Shown here piece after piece: positions 52,802 through 62,600 of a stretch of DNA of 64,000 nucleotides. Below the pieces are notes generated by a model that did no database searches, was not told the DNA's origin, and was given only the letters and a program-made list of their open reading frames with translations. This DNA is from Poseidonibacter antarcticus (GTDB lineage: Bacteria; Campylobacterota; Campylobacteria; Campylobacterales; Arcobacteraceae). Where the stretch lies: positions 1 to 64,000 of the forward strand of contig NZ_RCWF01000010.1 in NCBI RefSeq assembly GCF_003667345.1. Direction: 5' to 3'. Position numbers and translations under genes: made by a program. Within the stretch, counting starts at the first letter, position 1. Each line of letters starts with the position of its first letter.

Positions 52802-53836
52802 TTAAAAAGAAAAACCTATTTCATTTCTTCTTAAATCTTCTTTTACCATCATTGCACATAATTCTTCAAGTGTACACTTAGGTTCCCATCCTAATTCATC
52901 TTTTGCTTTTTGTGGATTTCCAATTAGAAGTTCAACTTCAGCTGGTCTATAAAATTTTGGATTTACTTTTACTAAAGTTTTTCCTGTTGCTTTATCTACT
53001 GCTATTTCATCTTCAGCTTTTCCTCTAAATTCAACTTCAATTCCAACTGCTTTAAAAGACATTGTTACAAAATCTCTTACTGTTTCAGTTCTATTAGTTG
53101 CAAGTAAAAAAGTGTCAGGTTTAGGAGCTTGAAGCATAAGATACATTCCCTCAACATAATCTTTTGCAAAACCCCAATCTCTTTTTGCATCCATATTTCC
53201 AAGTTCTATATGATCTAATTTCCCAAGTTTTATTTTTGCTACACTATCTGTGATTTTTCTTGTTACAAATTCTTGACCTCTTAATGGTGATTCATGATTA
53301 AAAAGAATTCCACTTGTTGCAAATATATCATAAGCTTCTCTATAATTTACTACCATCCAATGTGCATACATTTTTGCAGCTCCATAAGGACTTCGTGGCC
53401 AAAATGGTGTTTTTTCTGTTTGTGGAATTTCTTGAACATCACCAAACATTTCAGAAGTACTTGCTTGATAAAATTTAATTTTAGGATTTACAATTCTAAT
53501 AGCTTCAAGTAAATGAACACAACCAAGACCTGTAATATGAGCTGTTGCAATTGGTTGTTCAAAAGAAACTCCCACAAAACTTTGAGCTGCTAAATTATAG
53601 ATTTCATCAGGTTTAATATCAGCTACCATTCTAATACTATTTGATTGATCAGTTAAATCATATTCTACTAAATGTAAGTTTTCATGATTTTTAATTCCTA
53701 ACTCTTCAATTCTCCAAAAATTAACAGAAGAAGTTCTTCTATATGTACCATAAACATCATAACCTTTTTCTAAAAGTAAGGCAGCTAAATAAGCTCCATC
53801 TTGTCCTGTAATACCTGTAATTATTGCTTTTTTCAT
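52802..53836 (-). CDS. gmd: GDP-mannose 4,6-dehydratase
   Basis: Converts GDP-D-mannose to GDP-4-keto-6-deoxy-D-mannose. The Rossmann motif [14 protein letters not shown] is at residues 8-21, [12 protein letters not shown] (about 37-48) binds NADP, and [19 protein letters not shown] contains the catalytic YxxxK. Family blocks [18 protein letters not shown] and [17 protein letters not shown] (about 289-305) are present. Length 344. It begins 25 bases after the tolC-like gene on the same strand, so the sugar pathway may be co-transcribed with the secretion system. Confidence 0.94.
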   Translation of the reverse strand: MKKAIITGITGQDGAYLAALLLEKGYDVYGTYRRTSSVNFWRIEELGIKNHENLHLVEYDLTDQSNSIRMVADIKPDEIYNLAAQSFVGVSFEQPIATAHITGLGCVHLLEAIRIVNPKIKFYQASTSEMFGDVQEIPQTEKTPFWPRSPYGAAKMYAHWMVVNYREAYDIFATSGILFNHESPLRGQEFVTRKITDSVAKIKLGKLDHIELGNMDAKRDWGFAKDYVEGMYLMLQAPKPDTFLLATNRTETVRDFVTMSFKAVGIEVEFRGKAEDEIAVDKATGKTLVKVNPKFYRPAEVELLIGNPQKAKDELGWEPKCTLEELCAMMVKEDLRRNEIGFSF

Positions 53837-53861
53837 ATAATTTTTCCCTTCAATATATATA

Positions 53862-55115
53862 TTATAATGCTAAATTTAGATTTCCTGCTAAGAATTTAAG
53901 TCTTAGATTTATTCTTAGTTTTTCATATTTAGCTTCAATTATTTTGTGTTTCTTTTCTGCAAACATAAATTCTACTTCTGCTAAATCAACTCTATTTTTT
54001 AAATTTTTCTCAAAACTTTTTAATATAGAATTATAATATATTTCAGTATCTTTTATAGCTGAACTATAAATCTCGATTTTTTCAACTTGTATTTCTTTTA
54101 ATAACATAAGCTCTTCATACTCATTTTTTGTTTGCTCAATTTTATCAATAAAATCCATTTTTGAAGCTTCATAAGATAATCTATTTTGCTCAATCTTAGC
54201 ATTAGTACCTCCACCTTCATAAAGTGGTATTTTTAATTCAAATAATATTCTTTTATCTGTTTCATAATCATCAATATAATTATTTGAATCATATTTTGTA
54301 TAATTTGCTCTTAATGCTAATACGGGATAATGTCCAGTTTTAGATGTTTCTACTCTTTGTTTAACTAAATTAATTCCAACTTTTCCACCTTTTAGTTTTA
54401 AGTTATCAAGAAGTAATTTATCAAATTCATAATTTACATCATAACTTTCTATATCTTTAACTTCTTCAAGACTATCAACTTTTTTATTCATAAAATGATG
54501 AAGTTTTAATTTTTCTAATTTTAGATCATTTTTATATTCATTTAACTTAATATAAATATCATTATAATCCAATTTCGATTTATCTAATTGATTTTTAGCA
54601 AGTAGATTTAGTTTATACATCTTTTCAAATTGAAGTCTTTTTGTTTCATAGTATTTTAACTCTTTTTTCGTAGTTTCAATTAAACTTTTTGAAATCAATC
54701 CATCAATAAAAACATCTATAGCTGATAAAGCTGTTTCTTGTTTTTTTTCTTCTAGAAGTATTTCTTGCAATTTCATATCATATTTAGCCTCTTTTATAGA
54801 AGAATAAATAGATCCATCATATATAGATTGAGAAAGAGAAAATTCTAAACTATTATAATTTTCTTTTTCTGTTCTTTGGATTTCAGTATTTGTTAAATAA
54901 GATCTATTTGACTTAGTCAAAGTAGAACTAATATTAGGATATAATCTTGCTTTTTGAATATCTAAATCTTGCTTTCTTGATTCAGTATCATAATAATTAG
55001 TTTTAATAGATTCATCATTTTGTAAAGTAAATGAATAAACATCTTTTAATGAAATTCCAAATGAAAGTATAGGAATAATCGTTAAAATGGGGATATATCT
55101 TAATTTATTTTTCAT
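53862..55115 (-). CDS. Outer-membrane channel of type I secretion (TolC/SapF-like)
   Basis: A 417-residue TolC-family outer-membrane efflux protein. Signal peptide at 1-22. The two helical hairpin repeats (about 24-215 and 225-410) show the heptad pattern of periplasmic alpha-barrels; [17 protein letters not shown] and [23 protein letters not shown] are the paired repeat openings. It follows the membrane-fusion gene by 2 bases, giving the ABC-adaptor-TolC order of a dedicated type I system, as in sapDEF. Confidence 0.88.
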   Translation of the reverse strand: MKNKLRYIPILTIIPILSFGISLKDVYSFTLQNDESIKTNYYDTESRKQDLDIQKARLYPNISSTLTKSNRSYLTNTEIQRTEKENYNSLEFSLSQSIYDGSIYSSIKEAKYDMKLQEILLEEKKQETALSAIDVFIDGLISKSLIETTKKELKYYETKRLQFEKMYKLNLLAKNQLDKSKLDYNDIYIKLNEYKNDLKLEKLKLHHFMNKKVDSLEEVKDIESYDVNYEFDKLLLDNLKLKGGKVGINLVKQRVETSKTGHYPVLALRANYTKYDSNNYIDDYETDKRILFELKIPLYEGGGTNAKIEQNRLSYEASKMDFIDKIEQTKNEYEELMLLKEIQVEKIEIYSSAIKDTEIYYNSILKSFEKNLKNRVDLAEVEFMFAEKKHKIIEAKYEKLRINLRLKFLAGNLNLAL

Positions 55116-55117
55116 TA

Positions 55118-56425
55118 TTATTCCTCATTAAATGCTCTACTAATCATATCAACAAATGGCTTAATCAAATAACTAAGAGTAGTTCTATTTCCTGTTTTTA
55201 TCATAGCTTCAACTGGCATACCAGGAAGTAAATAAAATCCATTTTCTTTAAGTTGTTTTTTACCCTCTTCTGTTAATATTAATTTCACTTCATAATAAGA
55301 TGATCCACTTTGTTCATCAACAAAAGCATCTGCTGAAATATTTATAACTTTTGATTCTACTGTATACGTTTGTTGAGTATTAAAAGCTGAAAATCTAGTA
55401 TCTGCTAATAACCCTACTTTTAATTTATCAATATCTTGAGTTTGAGCCTTTGTTAAAATAAATAAATCACTGTCTTTTGGAACAATACTTAATATTGGTT
55501 TTGAAGAATCTATTACACCACCAATCGTATGAGCACTTAAGCCAATAATATAACCTGATACAGGAGCTGTAATATTAACTCTTTTTAATTGATCTTTTGA
55601 AATTGTAATTTTTGATTGTAAATCAACTTTTTTTAAATCATACTCAACAATACTATTTAAAACTTCATTTTGAAATTCTTTATTTTTTAATTCTTGTTGA
55701 CCTTTAACCTCTTCAATTTGTGCATATAATCTTTTTTTATCAGATAAAGAGTTTTGAATATCACCTTTTATTTTTATCTCTTCTCTTCTTAACTCTTGTA
55801 GTTTTTGAATATCAACTAATCTTTGAGCAAATAATTCTTCTTGTGCACTAATATCAGTTGATATTGATTTTAATCTATCTTTATTACTTTTTATAATAGA
55901 GTTTAAACCTGCAATCTGATTTTTAGATTGCATTATTTTTTGTTTACTTATTAATTCTTCTTCTTCTACTGATCTTAGTTTAGATCTTAAAATATTAGTT
56001 TGACTATCTATAATAGTTTTTATACTTGCTTCATCTTTTTTATCTAATAACTCTTTAGGAAAATGTATAGTTAAACTTTTGTTTTTTTGAGCTTCAAGTC
56101 TTGCAGCTGCTGCTATTACACCATAATATTGATTTTGATTTGTTCTTAAACTTGATTCTATTTGAGTAGAGTCTAAAACAATTAATGACTCGCCTTTTTC
56201 TACAAAATCACCATCTTTTACCAAAATCTCTTTTATTATTCCACCTTCATAATGCTGAACAGTTTTTTTATTCGTATCAACTGAAACTTCACCAGCTGAT
56301 ACAATAGATATTGCTAAAGGAGCAAACGCCATCCAACCAAAAAATAATCCAAATACTATAAAAAGAACACTAAATCCAAATTTTATAATATTATTTGGAT
56401 TACTTATAATCTTATCATTTTCCAT
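55118..56425 (-). CDS. HlyD-type membrane-fusion protein (SapE/PrtE-like)
   Basis: A 435-residue adaptor. One N-terminal transmembrane segment (about 15-41), then the barrel-sandwich opening GEVSVDTNKKTVQHYEGGIIKEILVKDGDFVEKGE (about 41-75), a long coiled coil (about 85-285) and the closing ITAPVSGYIIGLSAHTIGGVI lipoyl half. C-terminal PGMPVEAMIKTGNRT is characteristic of HlyD/PrtE. Its ATG overlaps the ABC gene stop by one base. Confidence 0.92.
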   Translation of the reverse strand: MENDKIISNPNNIIKFGFSVLFIVFGLFFGWMAFAPLAISIVSAGEVSVDTNKKTVQHYEGGIIKEILVKDGDFVEKGESLIVLDSTQIESSLRTNQNQYYGVIAAAARLEAQKNKSLTIHFPKELLDKKDEASIKTIIDSQTNILRSKLRSVEEEELISKQKIMQSKNQIAGLNSIIKSNKDRLKSISTDISAQEELFAQRLVDIQKLQELRREEIKIKGDIQNSLSDKKRLYAQIEEVKGQQELKNKEFQNEVLNSIVEYDLKKVDLQSKITISKDQLKRVNITAPVSGYIIGLSAHTIGGVIDSSKPILSIVPKDSDLFILTKAQTQDIDKLKVGLLADTRFSAFNTQQTYTVESKVINISADAFVDEQSGSSYYEVKLILTEEGKKQLKENGFYLLPGMPVEAMIKTGNRTTLSYLIKPFVDMISRAFNEE

Positions 56426-58167
56426 TAATTAGCTCCTGGTTTACTTAATTGTATTTTAGGTTTTACTTTATTTTCAAGCCCTTTTACAGCAGGTTGAGAC
56501 ATCCCTAGTTTTTGTAAAACTTCTTGTGTAGGACCATATAATTCTACTTTTCCATCTTTCATATATGCAAGTTTTGTAGTTGCCATTAAAACATTTCTTT
56601 TATGAGTAATAAGAATAACAGTAGTTCCTCTTTCTTTTAATGCTTTAAGTGCTTCAACTAATGCTAATTCACCAACATCATCTAGATTTGAATTTGGTTC
56701 ATCTAAAACTACAAGTATAGGATCATCATATAAAGCTCTTGCTAATGCAATTCTTTGTTTTTGACCACCTGAAAGTGAAGAAGAATTTATAACTGTGTCA
56801 TAACCATCTGAAAGTTGTAAAATCATTTCATGAACACCAGCCATTTGTGCAGCTTTAACAACTTTTGTTGAATCTACTTCTGTAAATCTTGCAATATTTT
56901 GAGCAACAGTTCCTTCAAATAATTCTATATCTTGAGGTAAATATCCTATGAATTTTCCTAAAAACCCTCTATCATATTGTTTAATATCTGCTTTATCAAG
57001 TCTTACATTTCCATTATTTAATGGCCAAATACCTAATATAGCTCGAGCTAAACTTGATTTACCAGCGGCACTAGGTCCAATAATACCTACTATTTCACCT
57101 TTATCAATTTGAAGATTTACACCAAAAAGAGATGGTTTTGTAGCTTTTGGTGGAACTAAAACTATATTTTCAACACTAATTTCACCTACAGGATCAGGAA
57201 GTTGCATATACTCAATATCAGCTGGCGAATTTTCTAAAAGTTCATCTATTCTTTTATATGATGTTCTTGCACTTGAAAATTGTTTCCATGTATTTACTAT
57301 TAAATCCAAAGGAGCTAAAGCTCTTCCTAAAACAATAGAACCAGCAATCATCATACCAGGAGTAACTTCATTTGTAATAGCCAAATATCCACCTAAACCT
57401 AACATAAGTGATTGAAACATCATTCTTAATGTTTTTGTACTATTTGTCCAAATTGATGCATTTTCACTTGCAATAGTTTGTTGAGTTAAAAAATCATCAT
57501 GTTTTTCTTTCCATGTCTTTTTTATACTAGGTAACATACCCATAGCATGAATAACTTCTGAATTTCTAATATTTGATTCTACAAAAATAGAAGTACCTCT
57601 ATTGGCTGCATTTGCTCTTCCTAAAGGTTCTTTTGTATGTTTTTCATTTATATAAGTTACAATTACTAAAACAGTTGCTGCAAATATTGCAAAATAACCA
57701 TAATAAGGATGAAATATAAAAAGAATTCCTAAATATATAGGAAACCATGGAGCATCAAAAAAAGCAAATAGACCATTTCCTGTCATAAATTGTCTCATTT
57801 GCGTTACATCAGAAATAGGAGAAGAAGTAGCTCTTGCTGGATCTTTATTTGCTTGATAAAATATTGAATCAAATACTCTAACAGTTAAAATATCATCAAT
57901 TTTATTACTAAGTCTTACTATAATTTTTGATCTTGTTATTTCTAAAAGAGACATAGTAATAAATAGTATTACAACAATCATTGTTAATAAAATCAATGTA
58001 TCTACACTTTTACTAGTTACAACTCTGTCATATAGTTGTAACATATATAGGGGTGGAACTAACATTAAAAGATTGATAAAAAAACTAAAAAATCCTACTA
58101 TTAAGAAATACTTTTTTAGTTTAAAAATAGAATCTTTTAATTCTGAGATTTGACCAGGTTTTTGCAT
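56425..58167 (-). CDS. Type I secretion ABC transporter (PrtD/SapD-like)
   Basis: A 580-residue ABC exporter half-transporter. Six-helix membrane domain (about 15-310) without an N-terminal C39 peptidase-like domain, as in PrtD-type RTX/S-layer exporters. ATPase domain: Walker A GPSAAGKSSLARAI (about 362-375), signature LSGGQKQRIALARAL, Walker B ILVVLDEPNSNLD and the H-loop ITHKR. It follows the RAYT-SapC gene by 10 bases. The exported substrate is not encoded in the window. Confidence 0.93.
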   Translation of the reverse strand: MQKPGQISELKDSIFKLKKYFLIVGFFSFFINLLMLVPPLYMLQLYDRVVTSKSVDTLILLTMIVVILFITMSLLEITRSKIIVRLSNKIDDILTVRVFDSIFYQANKDPARATSSPISDVTQMRQFMTGNGLFAFFDAPWFPIYLGILFIFHPYYGYFAIFAATVLVIVTYINEKHTKEPLGRANAANRGTSIFVESNIRNSEVIHAMGMLPSIKKTWKEKHDDFLTQQTIASENASIWTNSTKTLRMMFQSLMLGLGGYLAITNEVTPGMMIAGSIVLGRALAPLDLIVNTWKQFSSARTSYKRIDELLENSPADIEYMQLPDPVGEISVENIVLVPPKATKPSLFGVNLQIDKGEIVGIIGPSAAGKSSLARAILGIWPLNNGNVRLDKADIKQYDRGFLGKFIGYLPQDIELFEGTVAQNIARFTEVDSTKVVKAAQMAGVHEMILQLSDGYDTVINSSSLSGGQKQRIALARALYDDPILVVLDEPNSNLDDVGELALVEALKALKERGTTVILITHKRNVLMATTKLAYMKDGKVELYGPTQEVLQKLGMSQPAVKGLENKVKPKIQLSKPGAN

Positions 58168-58177
58168 TTATTTTCCT

Positions 58178-59539
58178 TTATTGTTGTCTAGCATTTGCTA
58201 AATCAAATAATTTTTCTATATTATCAAGTGATTTTAAATGCTGTTCAATAAATTTTATTGTTCCATTTCTAACCCATTTAGCAAGTATAGAATCATCTAA
58301 AGCATGATATTTTTCTATATCTACAACTTTGAAGTTTTTTACTAAAATATTTTTAATTTCACCATCATTTACAGCGATTTCTCTTTCATCTAAAATACCA
58401 CTTTGAATTATCTCTTTTATAATATCTTGAGTTTTTTCTCTATTTTGCATAGAAGTTTTTAAAAAACTACCTATTTCATTTAATCTATCACTTGCGTTCC
58501 CCTCAGGTGTAAATAAAGCTTCGCCTTCTTCATATGATAAAACCTCTGATTTTTCATCAAATAATATTACTTGTTGTTCAACATTAGAAGGATGATTAAC
58601 CATTGAAAAAGGATGTTTTCTTATTTCATTTGGGATATAAGGAATTATCCATTTCCCTTGAGGATTTATAGCTAAATTCTCTCCACCTAAGGAAGTTAAA
58701 ATTAGAAGATTATCATAATTTTCACCTCCAAAAACTATTGGTAAAAATGGAGAAATCTTATCTAACTCTATTTCTAAGATAGGAATAGCTTGTAAGTTTT
58801 TTGCAAAATTTAAATTTTGTAACTTTTTAATTTTTAAATCTTTGTGTTTTACTTTATCTAATAACATTTTATTTCCATACATTTGTTTCCTTTTTGGAGG
58901 TCTTCCTTTTTTTTGTGTTACAAGTTTTAACCCTGTTAATTCTTCTAATTTAGCTATAAAGATATTACTACCTATAACTTCTTGTTTATTTATAGAATTA
59001 TCAAACCAAGAACTTATATATCTATCAAAAGATTGTTTGATTGCAAGTTGATATTTATTTACTCTATTTTCAGCACTAGAAGCTAAAGCTAAATATGATT
59101 TATGACTTATAATCAAATCGTCTTTTATATTTTTTGTATTTTTATCTAAACTATTTCTTTGTGATTTTTTTGATTCAATATGATGCATAAGTAAAAATAA
59201 AAAATTATCTACATCAACCAAAGATGCCTTATATCTTCCTTCCCATAGAGTTCCTGTACGAGTATACTTTTTATTAAAATATACAACATATCGTTTACTA
59301 AGGTTTTGAATAAATTTAGATAAAGTATTATCTTGTTTTGGTGTTGCTAAAAATTCTATAGTGTTAGAGGAAAAGCAGTAAGCATGTATATCTAAAAATA
59401 AATTTTTACTTAATTCTAATGCTTGATTATAAAAATAATTACAATCATCTACATCTTTAAAAAGCTCAATTTCATTTATAGCAGATATTTTAATATATTG
59501 AGGAATATCTTCTACAAAAACTCTTTGTTTTCTAGCCAT
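58178..59539 (-). CDS. RAYT transposase-like domain fused to SapC
   Basis: A 453-residue two-part protein from the ATG at 59539 (a longer start at 59605 would run into the preceding terminator). Residues 1-215 resemble REP-associated tyrosine transposases: MARKQR opening, D50-IHAYCFSSNTIEFLATP, RTGTLWEGRYKASLV, and the GRPPKR tail. The HUH histidines are replaced (N59-T60-I61-E62 for NHVH) and the catalytic tyrosine position (near 119-120) has histidines, so it should be inactive as a transposase. Residues 250-453 are SapC: FLPIVFGGENYDNLLILTSL, GKWIIPYIPNEIRKHPFSMV, and a helical tail. SapC precedes the S-layer type I exporter genes in Campylobacter fetus, and the exporter genes follow here by 10 bases. 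Confidence 0.85.
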   Translation of the reverse strand: MARKQRVFVEDIPQYIKISAINEIELFKDVDDCNYFYNQALELSKNLFLDIHAYCFSSNTIEFLATPKQDNTLSKFIQNLSKRYVVYFNKKYTRTGTLWEGRYKASLVDVDNFLFLLMHHIESKKSQRNSLDKNTKNIKDDLIISHKSYLALASSAENRVNKYQLAIKQSFDRYISSWFDNSINKQEVIGSNIFIAKLEELTGLKLVTQKKGRPPKRKQMYGNKMLLDKVKHKDLKIKKLQNLNFAKNLQAIPILEIELDKISPFLPIVFGGENYDNLLILTSLGGENLAINPQGKWIIPYIPNEIRKHPFSMVNHPSNVEQQVILFDEKSEVLSYEEGEALFTPEGNASDRLNEIGSFLKTSMQNREKTQDIIKEIIQSGILDEREIAVNDGEIKNILVKNFKVVDIEKYHALDDSILAKWVRNGTIKFIEQHLKSLDNIEKLFDLANARQQ

Positions 59540-59603
59540 AATAATCTTTATAATAAATTTTATGAAAGTATAGTGTAGAAAACTTAAATTTTGTTTAAAA
59601 AGC

Positions 59604-59645
59604 ACTCTGGCACTATTTAAATAAAAAATTTATTAGTACCAGAGT
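59604..59645 (-). terminator. Intrinsic terminator of the second sapC-like gene
   Basis: ACTCTGGCACTA (59604-59615) pairs with TAGTACCAGAGT (59634-59645) apart from one position, with an inner AT-rich part. On the minus strand it is followed by GCTTTTTAAAC. It lies between the second SapC gene and the RAYT-SapC gene, so the two are probably separate transcription units. Confidence 0.7.
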
Positions 59646-59666
59646 AAAGAGAAGTAATTATATTAT

Positions 59667-60347
59667 TTATTTTATAAGTTTTTCAATATTGCTTAATGAT
59701 TTTAAATGAGCATCAATAAAAGTTAAAATACCATTTCTAGCCCACGAAGCAAGTGTACTATCAGGTAATTCATATAATTTTTTTCTATTTACTATTTTAA
59801 ATCCTGAAATCAATGTTTTTTTAGCTTCTTTACTAGAAACAGAACCATTTTCTAATATTCCACTTTTATCTAACATATCTATAATTTTTTGTGTATGTAT
59901 TTCTTGTTCACTTGCTAAAAGTAATTGTTCTTTTATATCTTTTAGATATTTTGATTCTTCACCTTTTTTTGTATATAAAGGTTTACCTTTATTTTCATCT
60001 AAAAGTTCTGAATCTTTATCTAAAAGAATTATTCTTTCGTTTTTATTCTTTTCATTTACTATAGTTAAAAAAGGATATGTTTTTATAGAACTTGGTACAT
60101 ATGAACCTTTCCACTCATTTTTTTTACCTAAAGCTATATTTTTTACTCCATCAATAGAAATTATTGCTATTAAAGAAGTTTTTTCACCTGTAATAAAAAC
60201 GATTGGAAAATCTTTTGCAATTATGTCTGCTTCATTTGCAAATATATTTATTAGGTTTTGACTCTTTAGAAACTCATAAGACTTTACAGAACTTATTTTT
60301 AGATTCTGATGTAAGTTTTGACTTAATGCTTGTAAATTTTTTTGCAT
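59667..60347 (-). CDS. SapC-family protein (second paralogue)
   Basis: A 226-residue stand-alone SapC. It aligns end to end with the C-terminal half of the RAYT-SapC protein: FPIVFITGEKTSLIAIISID, W-x-x-SYVPSSIKTYPF, IILLDKDSELLDENKGKPLY and the closing DSTLASWARNGILTFIDAH and LKSLSNIEKL blocks correspond. No signal peptide or membrane helix. The ATG at 60347 has AAGG at 9 bases; an upstream start at 60386 lacks one. It ends in its own terminator and is divergent from a glycosyltransferase gene. The SapC function is unknown in any organism as far as I know. Confidence 0.85.
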   Translation of the reverse strand: MQKNLQALSQNLHQNLKISSVKSYEFLKSQNLINIFANEADIIAKDFPIVFITGEKTSLIAIISIDGVKNIALGKKNEWKGSYVPSSIKTYPFLTIVNEKNKNERIILLDKDSELLDENKGKPLYTKKGEESKYLKDIKEQLLLASEQEIHTQKIIDMLDKSGILENGSVSSKEAKKTLISGFKIVNRKKLYELPDSTLASWARNGILTFIDAHLKSLSNIEKLIK

Positions 60348-60464
60348 ACGAAACCTTGTAATTAAATTTTGGTAGTGATTATACAAAAATAAGTATTAAA
60401 ATTTATCATTATTTTAAAATTATAATAAAGAATAAATGAAGTATAAACATAATAAGATTATTTT

Positions 60465-61652
60465 ATGAAAAATAAGAAAAAAATACTATGGGTAAGTCCA
60501 ACAAATTTATTTGATACTACAAGTGGTTTTGCATTAAGTGTTAAGCAAATGCTAAAACAACTTCATAAATCTAATTATGCAGTTCATATTTTGTCTGCTA
60601 CAATCTTTGATAAAAAAGAGGGTATGTCAAAAATACAACAACACAAAGAATTTACAGCAAAAAATCTTAATAAATTTATTAAGATTCTTGATGGAGATTT
60701 AATTCATAATACTTTTGTTACAAAAGATATAAAAAGAGAAAAAATGATGTCTTACGAAGAAAACATTTTTTTTCAAGAATATTGTAAAATTTTAGAAGAT
60801 TATCAAATAGATTTAGTTTTTACTTATGGTGATGGATTACTTGATTCAAATATTACAAGAGAAGCAAAAAATCTAAATATAACAACAATGGCTTATCTAG
60901 TAAATCCAAATTTTAAAGGTAAAAGATGGATAAGAGATATTGATCTTATTATCACAGATTCTCTTGCAACGAGTAAAATGTATAAGCAAAGGGAAGGATA
61001 TGATATTACTTGTGTAGGTGATTTTTTATCAAAAGATATGTATATTTCAAAAACATACACAAAAAAAAATATTTTATTTATAAATCCAAGTTTACAAAAA
61101 GGTGTTTTATTTGTTATTCAACTTGCCCTTTATCTTGAAAAAATTGCTTCAGATATAGTTTTTGAAGTTGTTAATTCCAGAGGAAATTGGCAAAGTATAT
61201 TAAAACATATTACAAAAAAATTAGGAAATGAACGAGAATCATTACCAAATGTTATTGTAACTGAGAATACTTATGATATGAAGAGCGTCTACTCAAGAGC
61301 AAAATTGCTTTTAGTACCTAGTTTTTGGTTTGATAGTGGTCCAAGAGTAATTGCCGAAGCACAACTAAATGCTATTCCAGTAATTGGTAGTACAAGTGGT
61401 GGGATTCCTGAAATGATTGGAAAAGGTGGATTATTGATAAATTTTTCTGATGAATTTTATAAAGAACCATATACTACACTTGTAGATATTAAGACAATAG
61501 AAAAAATTGGCTCAAATATCCTTAGATTTTATAGTGATGATGAGTATTATAAAGATTACTCAAAAAAAGCTTTAGAACATGCCAATAAACATCATAACAT
61601 TTATGACAATACAAAAAAGTTAGTTAAAACGATTGATAGCCTCTTATCATAA
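60465..61652 (+). CDS. GT4-like glycosyltransferase
   Basis: A 395-residue GT-B enzyme. N-terminal ILWVSPTNLFDTTSGFALSVKQML (SGFALS loop for acceptor binding) and C-terminal VPSFWFDSGPRVIAEAQLNAIPVIGSTSGGIPEMIG, where E-A-Q-x4-P replaces the exact EX7E wording. The central region contains LFINPSLQKGVLFVIQLALYLE. It starts in the divergent gap with the SapC paralogue; glycosylation of the surface protein exported by the nearby system is an attractive but unproven role. Confidence 0.83.
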   Translation: MKNKKKILWVSPTNLFDTTSGFALSVKQMLKQLHKSNYAVHILSATIFDKKEGMSKIQQHKEFTAKNLNKFIKILDGDLIHNTFVTKDIKREKMMSYEENIFFQEYCKILEDYQIDLVFTYGDGLLDSNITREAKNLNITTMAYLVNPNFKGKRWIRDIDLIITDSLATSKMYKQREGYDITCVGDFLSKDMYISKTYTKKNILFINPSLQKGVLFVIQLALYLEKIASDIVFEVVNSRGNWQSILKHITKKLGNERESLPNVIVTENTYDMKSVYSRAKLLLVPSFWFDSGPRVIAEAQLNAIPVIGSTSGGIPEMIGKGGLLINFSDEFYKEPYTTLVDIKTIEKIGSNILRFYSDDEYYKDYSKKALEHANKHHNIYDNTKKLVKTIDSLLS

Positions 61653-61666
61653 ATATTAACTAGTAT

Positions 61667-61693
61667 GTTCTGTTATTATAATAATAACAGAAC
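61667..61693. terminator. Bidirectional hairpin terminator
   Basis: GTTCTGTTATTAT / ATAATAACAGAAC, perfect 13-bp arms around a single base (in practice a 12-bp stem with a short loop), between the convergent glycosyltransferase and secreted-protein genes. Confidence 0.65.
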
Positions 61694-61721
61694 AACTTCC
61701 TAGTACTAAAATCTCAAAATA

Positions 61722-62519
61722 TTAAAACTTTGTTCTTATATATTCAAATGCAAATAAACTTTTTCTAGAATCAGAGTTATAATATTGACAATAAACCTTT
61801 TCTCCACCTTTTGGAGCCATTGCAGTTTTTATTGCTTTAAGACTAAACATCTTTTTCCCGTTTTTATCAAGTTTCTTTTTCCATGCGCCAGCTCTAGTAC
61901 TATTACTACCCTTAGCACACTCTTTAATACCTTCTGAATTACCACAATGAAGCATCATTGCTTTTTCACTTAAGAATCCTTCTCTTGGGTATTCATTTTC
62001 AAGTGTACCTGCATCTGGATTAGCAGATCTTATACATTGCATAGACCATTTATTTGAGTTACCTAATGCTTTGAATTTTTTAGCATCTACTTCTAAATAT
62101 ACAGATTGACCTGGACTTAAAGATGGTAAAATACAATTATTTGAAACTTTACCTTTTTCTCTTTTTATAAATCCACTACGTTTTTCTGTTTTAAAACCAT
62201 CTTTAAAAGTATAACTTCCATCATAACCTAGCATAACATTTGATATTTTTAAATTTGTACATTTAGTTAATGCAATTAAACTAGAATCTGGTTTTTCTGC
62301 TTTAAGTGATGTTGCACCTTGAGAAATTCCTGCAGTAGAGTGAGGAACTCTTCTTTTTCCTAATTCTTCAGCTGAAGAATGAACACTTAATTCTTTTTCT
62401 ACTTTGTTATCTGCACCATTAATAGTATCATTAACTATACCTGATACAACACTATCGAACATACCTGCACTCAAAGTTGAAAGACCTAGAACAAATGTCA
62501 TTGTAATAATTTTTTTCAT
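61722..62519 (-). CDS. Secreted cysteine-containing protein of unknown function
   Basis: A 265-residue protein from the ATG at 62519 (AAAGGAAT ahead; a longer start at 62561 has none). A signal peptide is clear (MKKIITMTFVLGLSTLSAG). The mature part starts with a glycine/serine-rich amphipathic segment (MFDSVVSGIVNDTING), then a charged region and a domain with six cysteines between about residues 86 and 244, likely disulfide-bonded. I recognise no family. It lies between the surface locus and a membrane kinase, and could be a surface protein, but nothing ties it to either. Confidence 0.65.
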   Translation of the reverse strand: MKKIITMTFVLGLSTLSAGMFDSVVSGIVNDTINGADNKVEKELSVHSSAEELGKRRVPHSTAGISQGATSLKAEKPDSSLIALTKCTNLKISNVMLGYDGSYTFKDGFKTEKRSGFIKREKGKVSNNCILPSLSPGQSVYLEVDAKKFKALGNSNKWSMQCIRSANPDAGTLENEYPREGFLSEKAMMLHCGNSEGIKECAKGSNSTRAGAWKKKLDKNGKKMFSLKAIKTAMAPKGGEKVYCQYYNSDSRKSLFAFEYIRTKF

Positions 62520-62600
62520 GTAATTCCTTTTATTTTTTAAATTATATAAAAAAGATGTCATACCTACATAAGTTTTTTGTCATATCTATGTCATATAAGA

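Noticed and set aside
58178-59539. An active IS200/IS605 transposon
   Set aside because: HUH histidines and the catalytic tyrosine are missing, the frame continues into SapC, and no end hairpins flank it.
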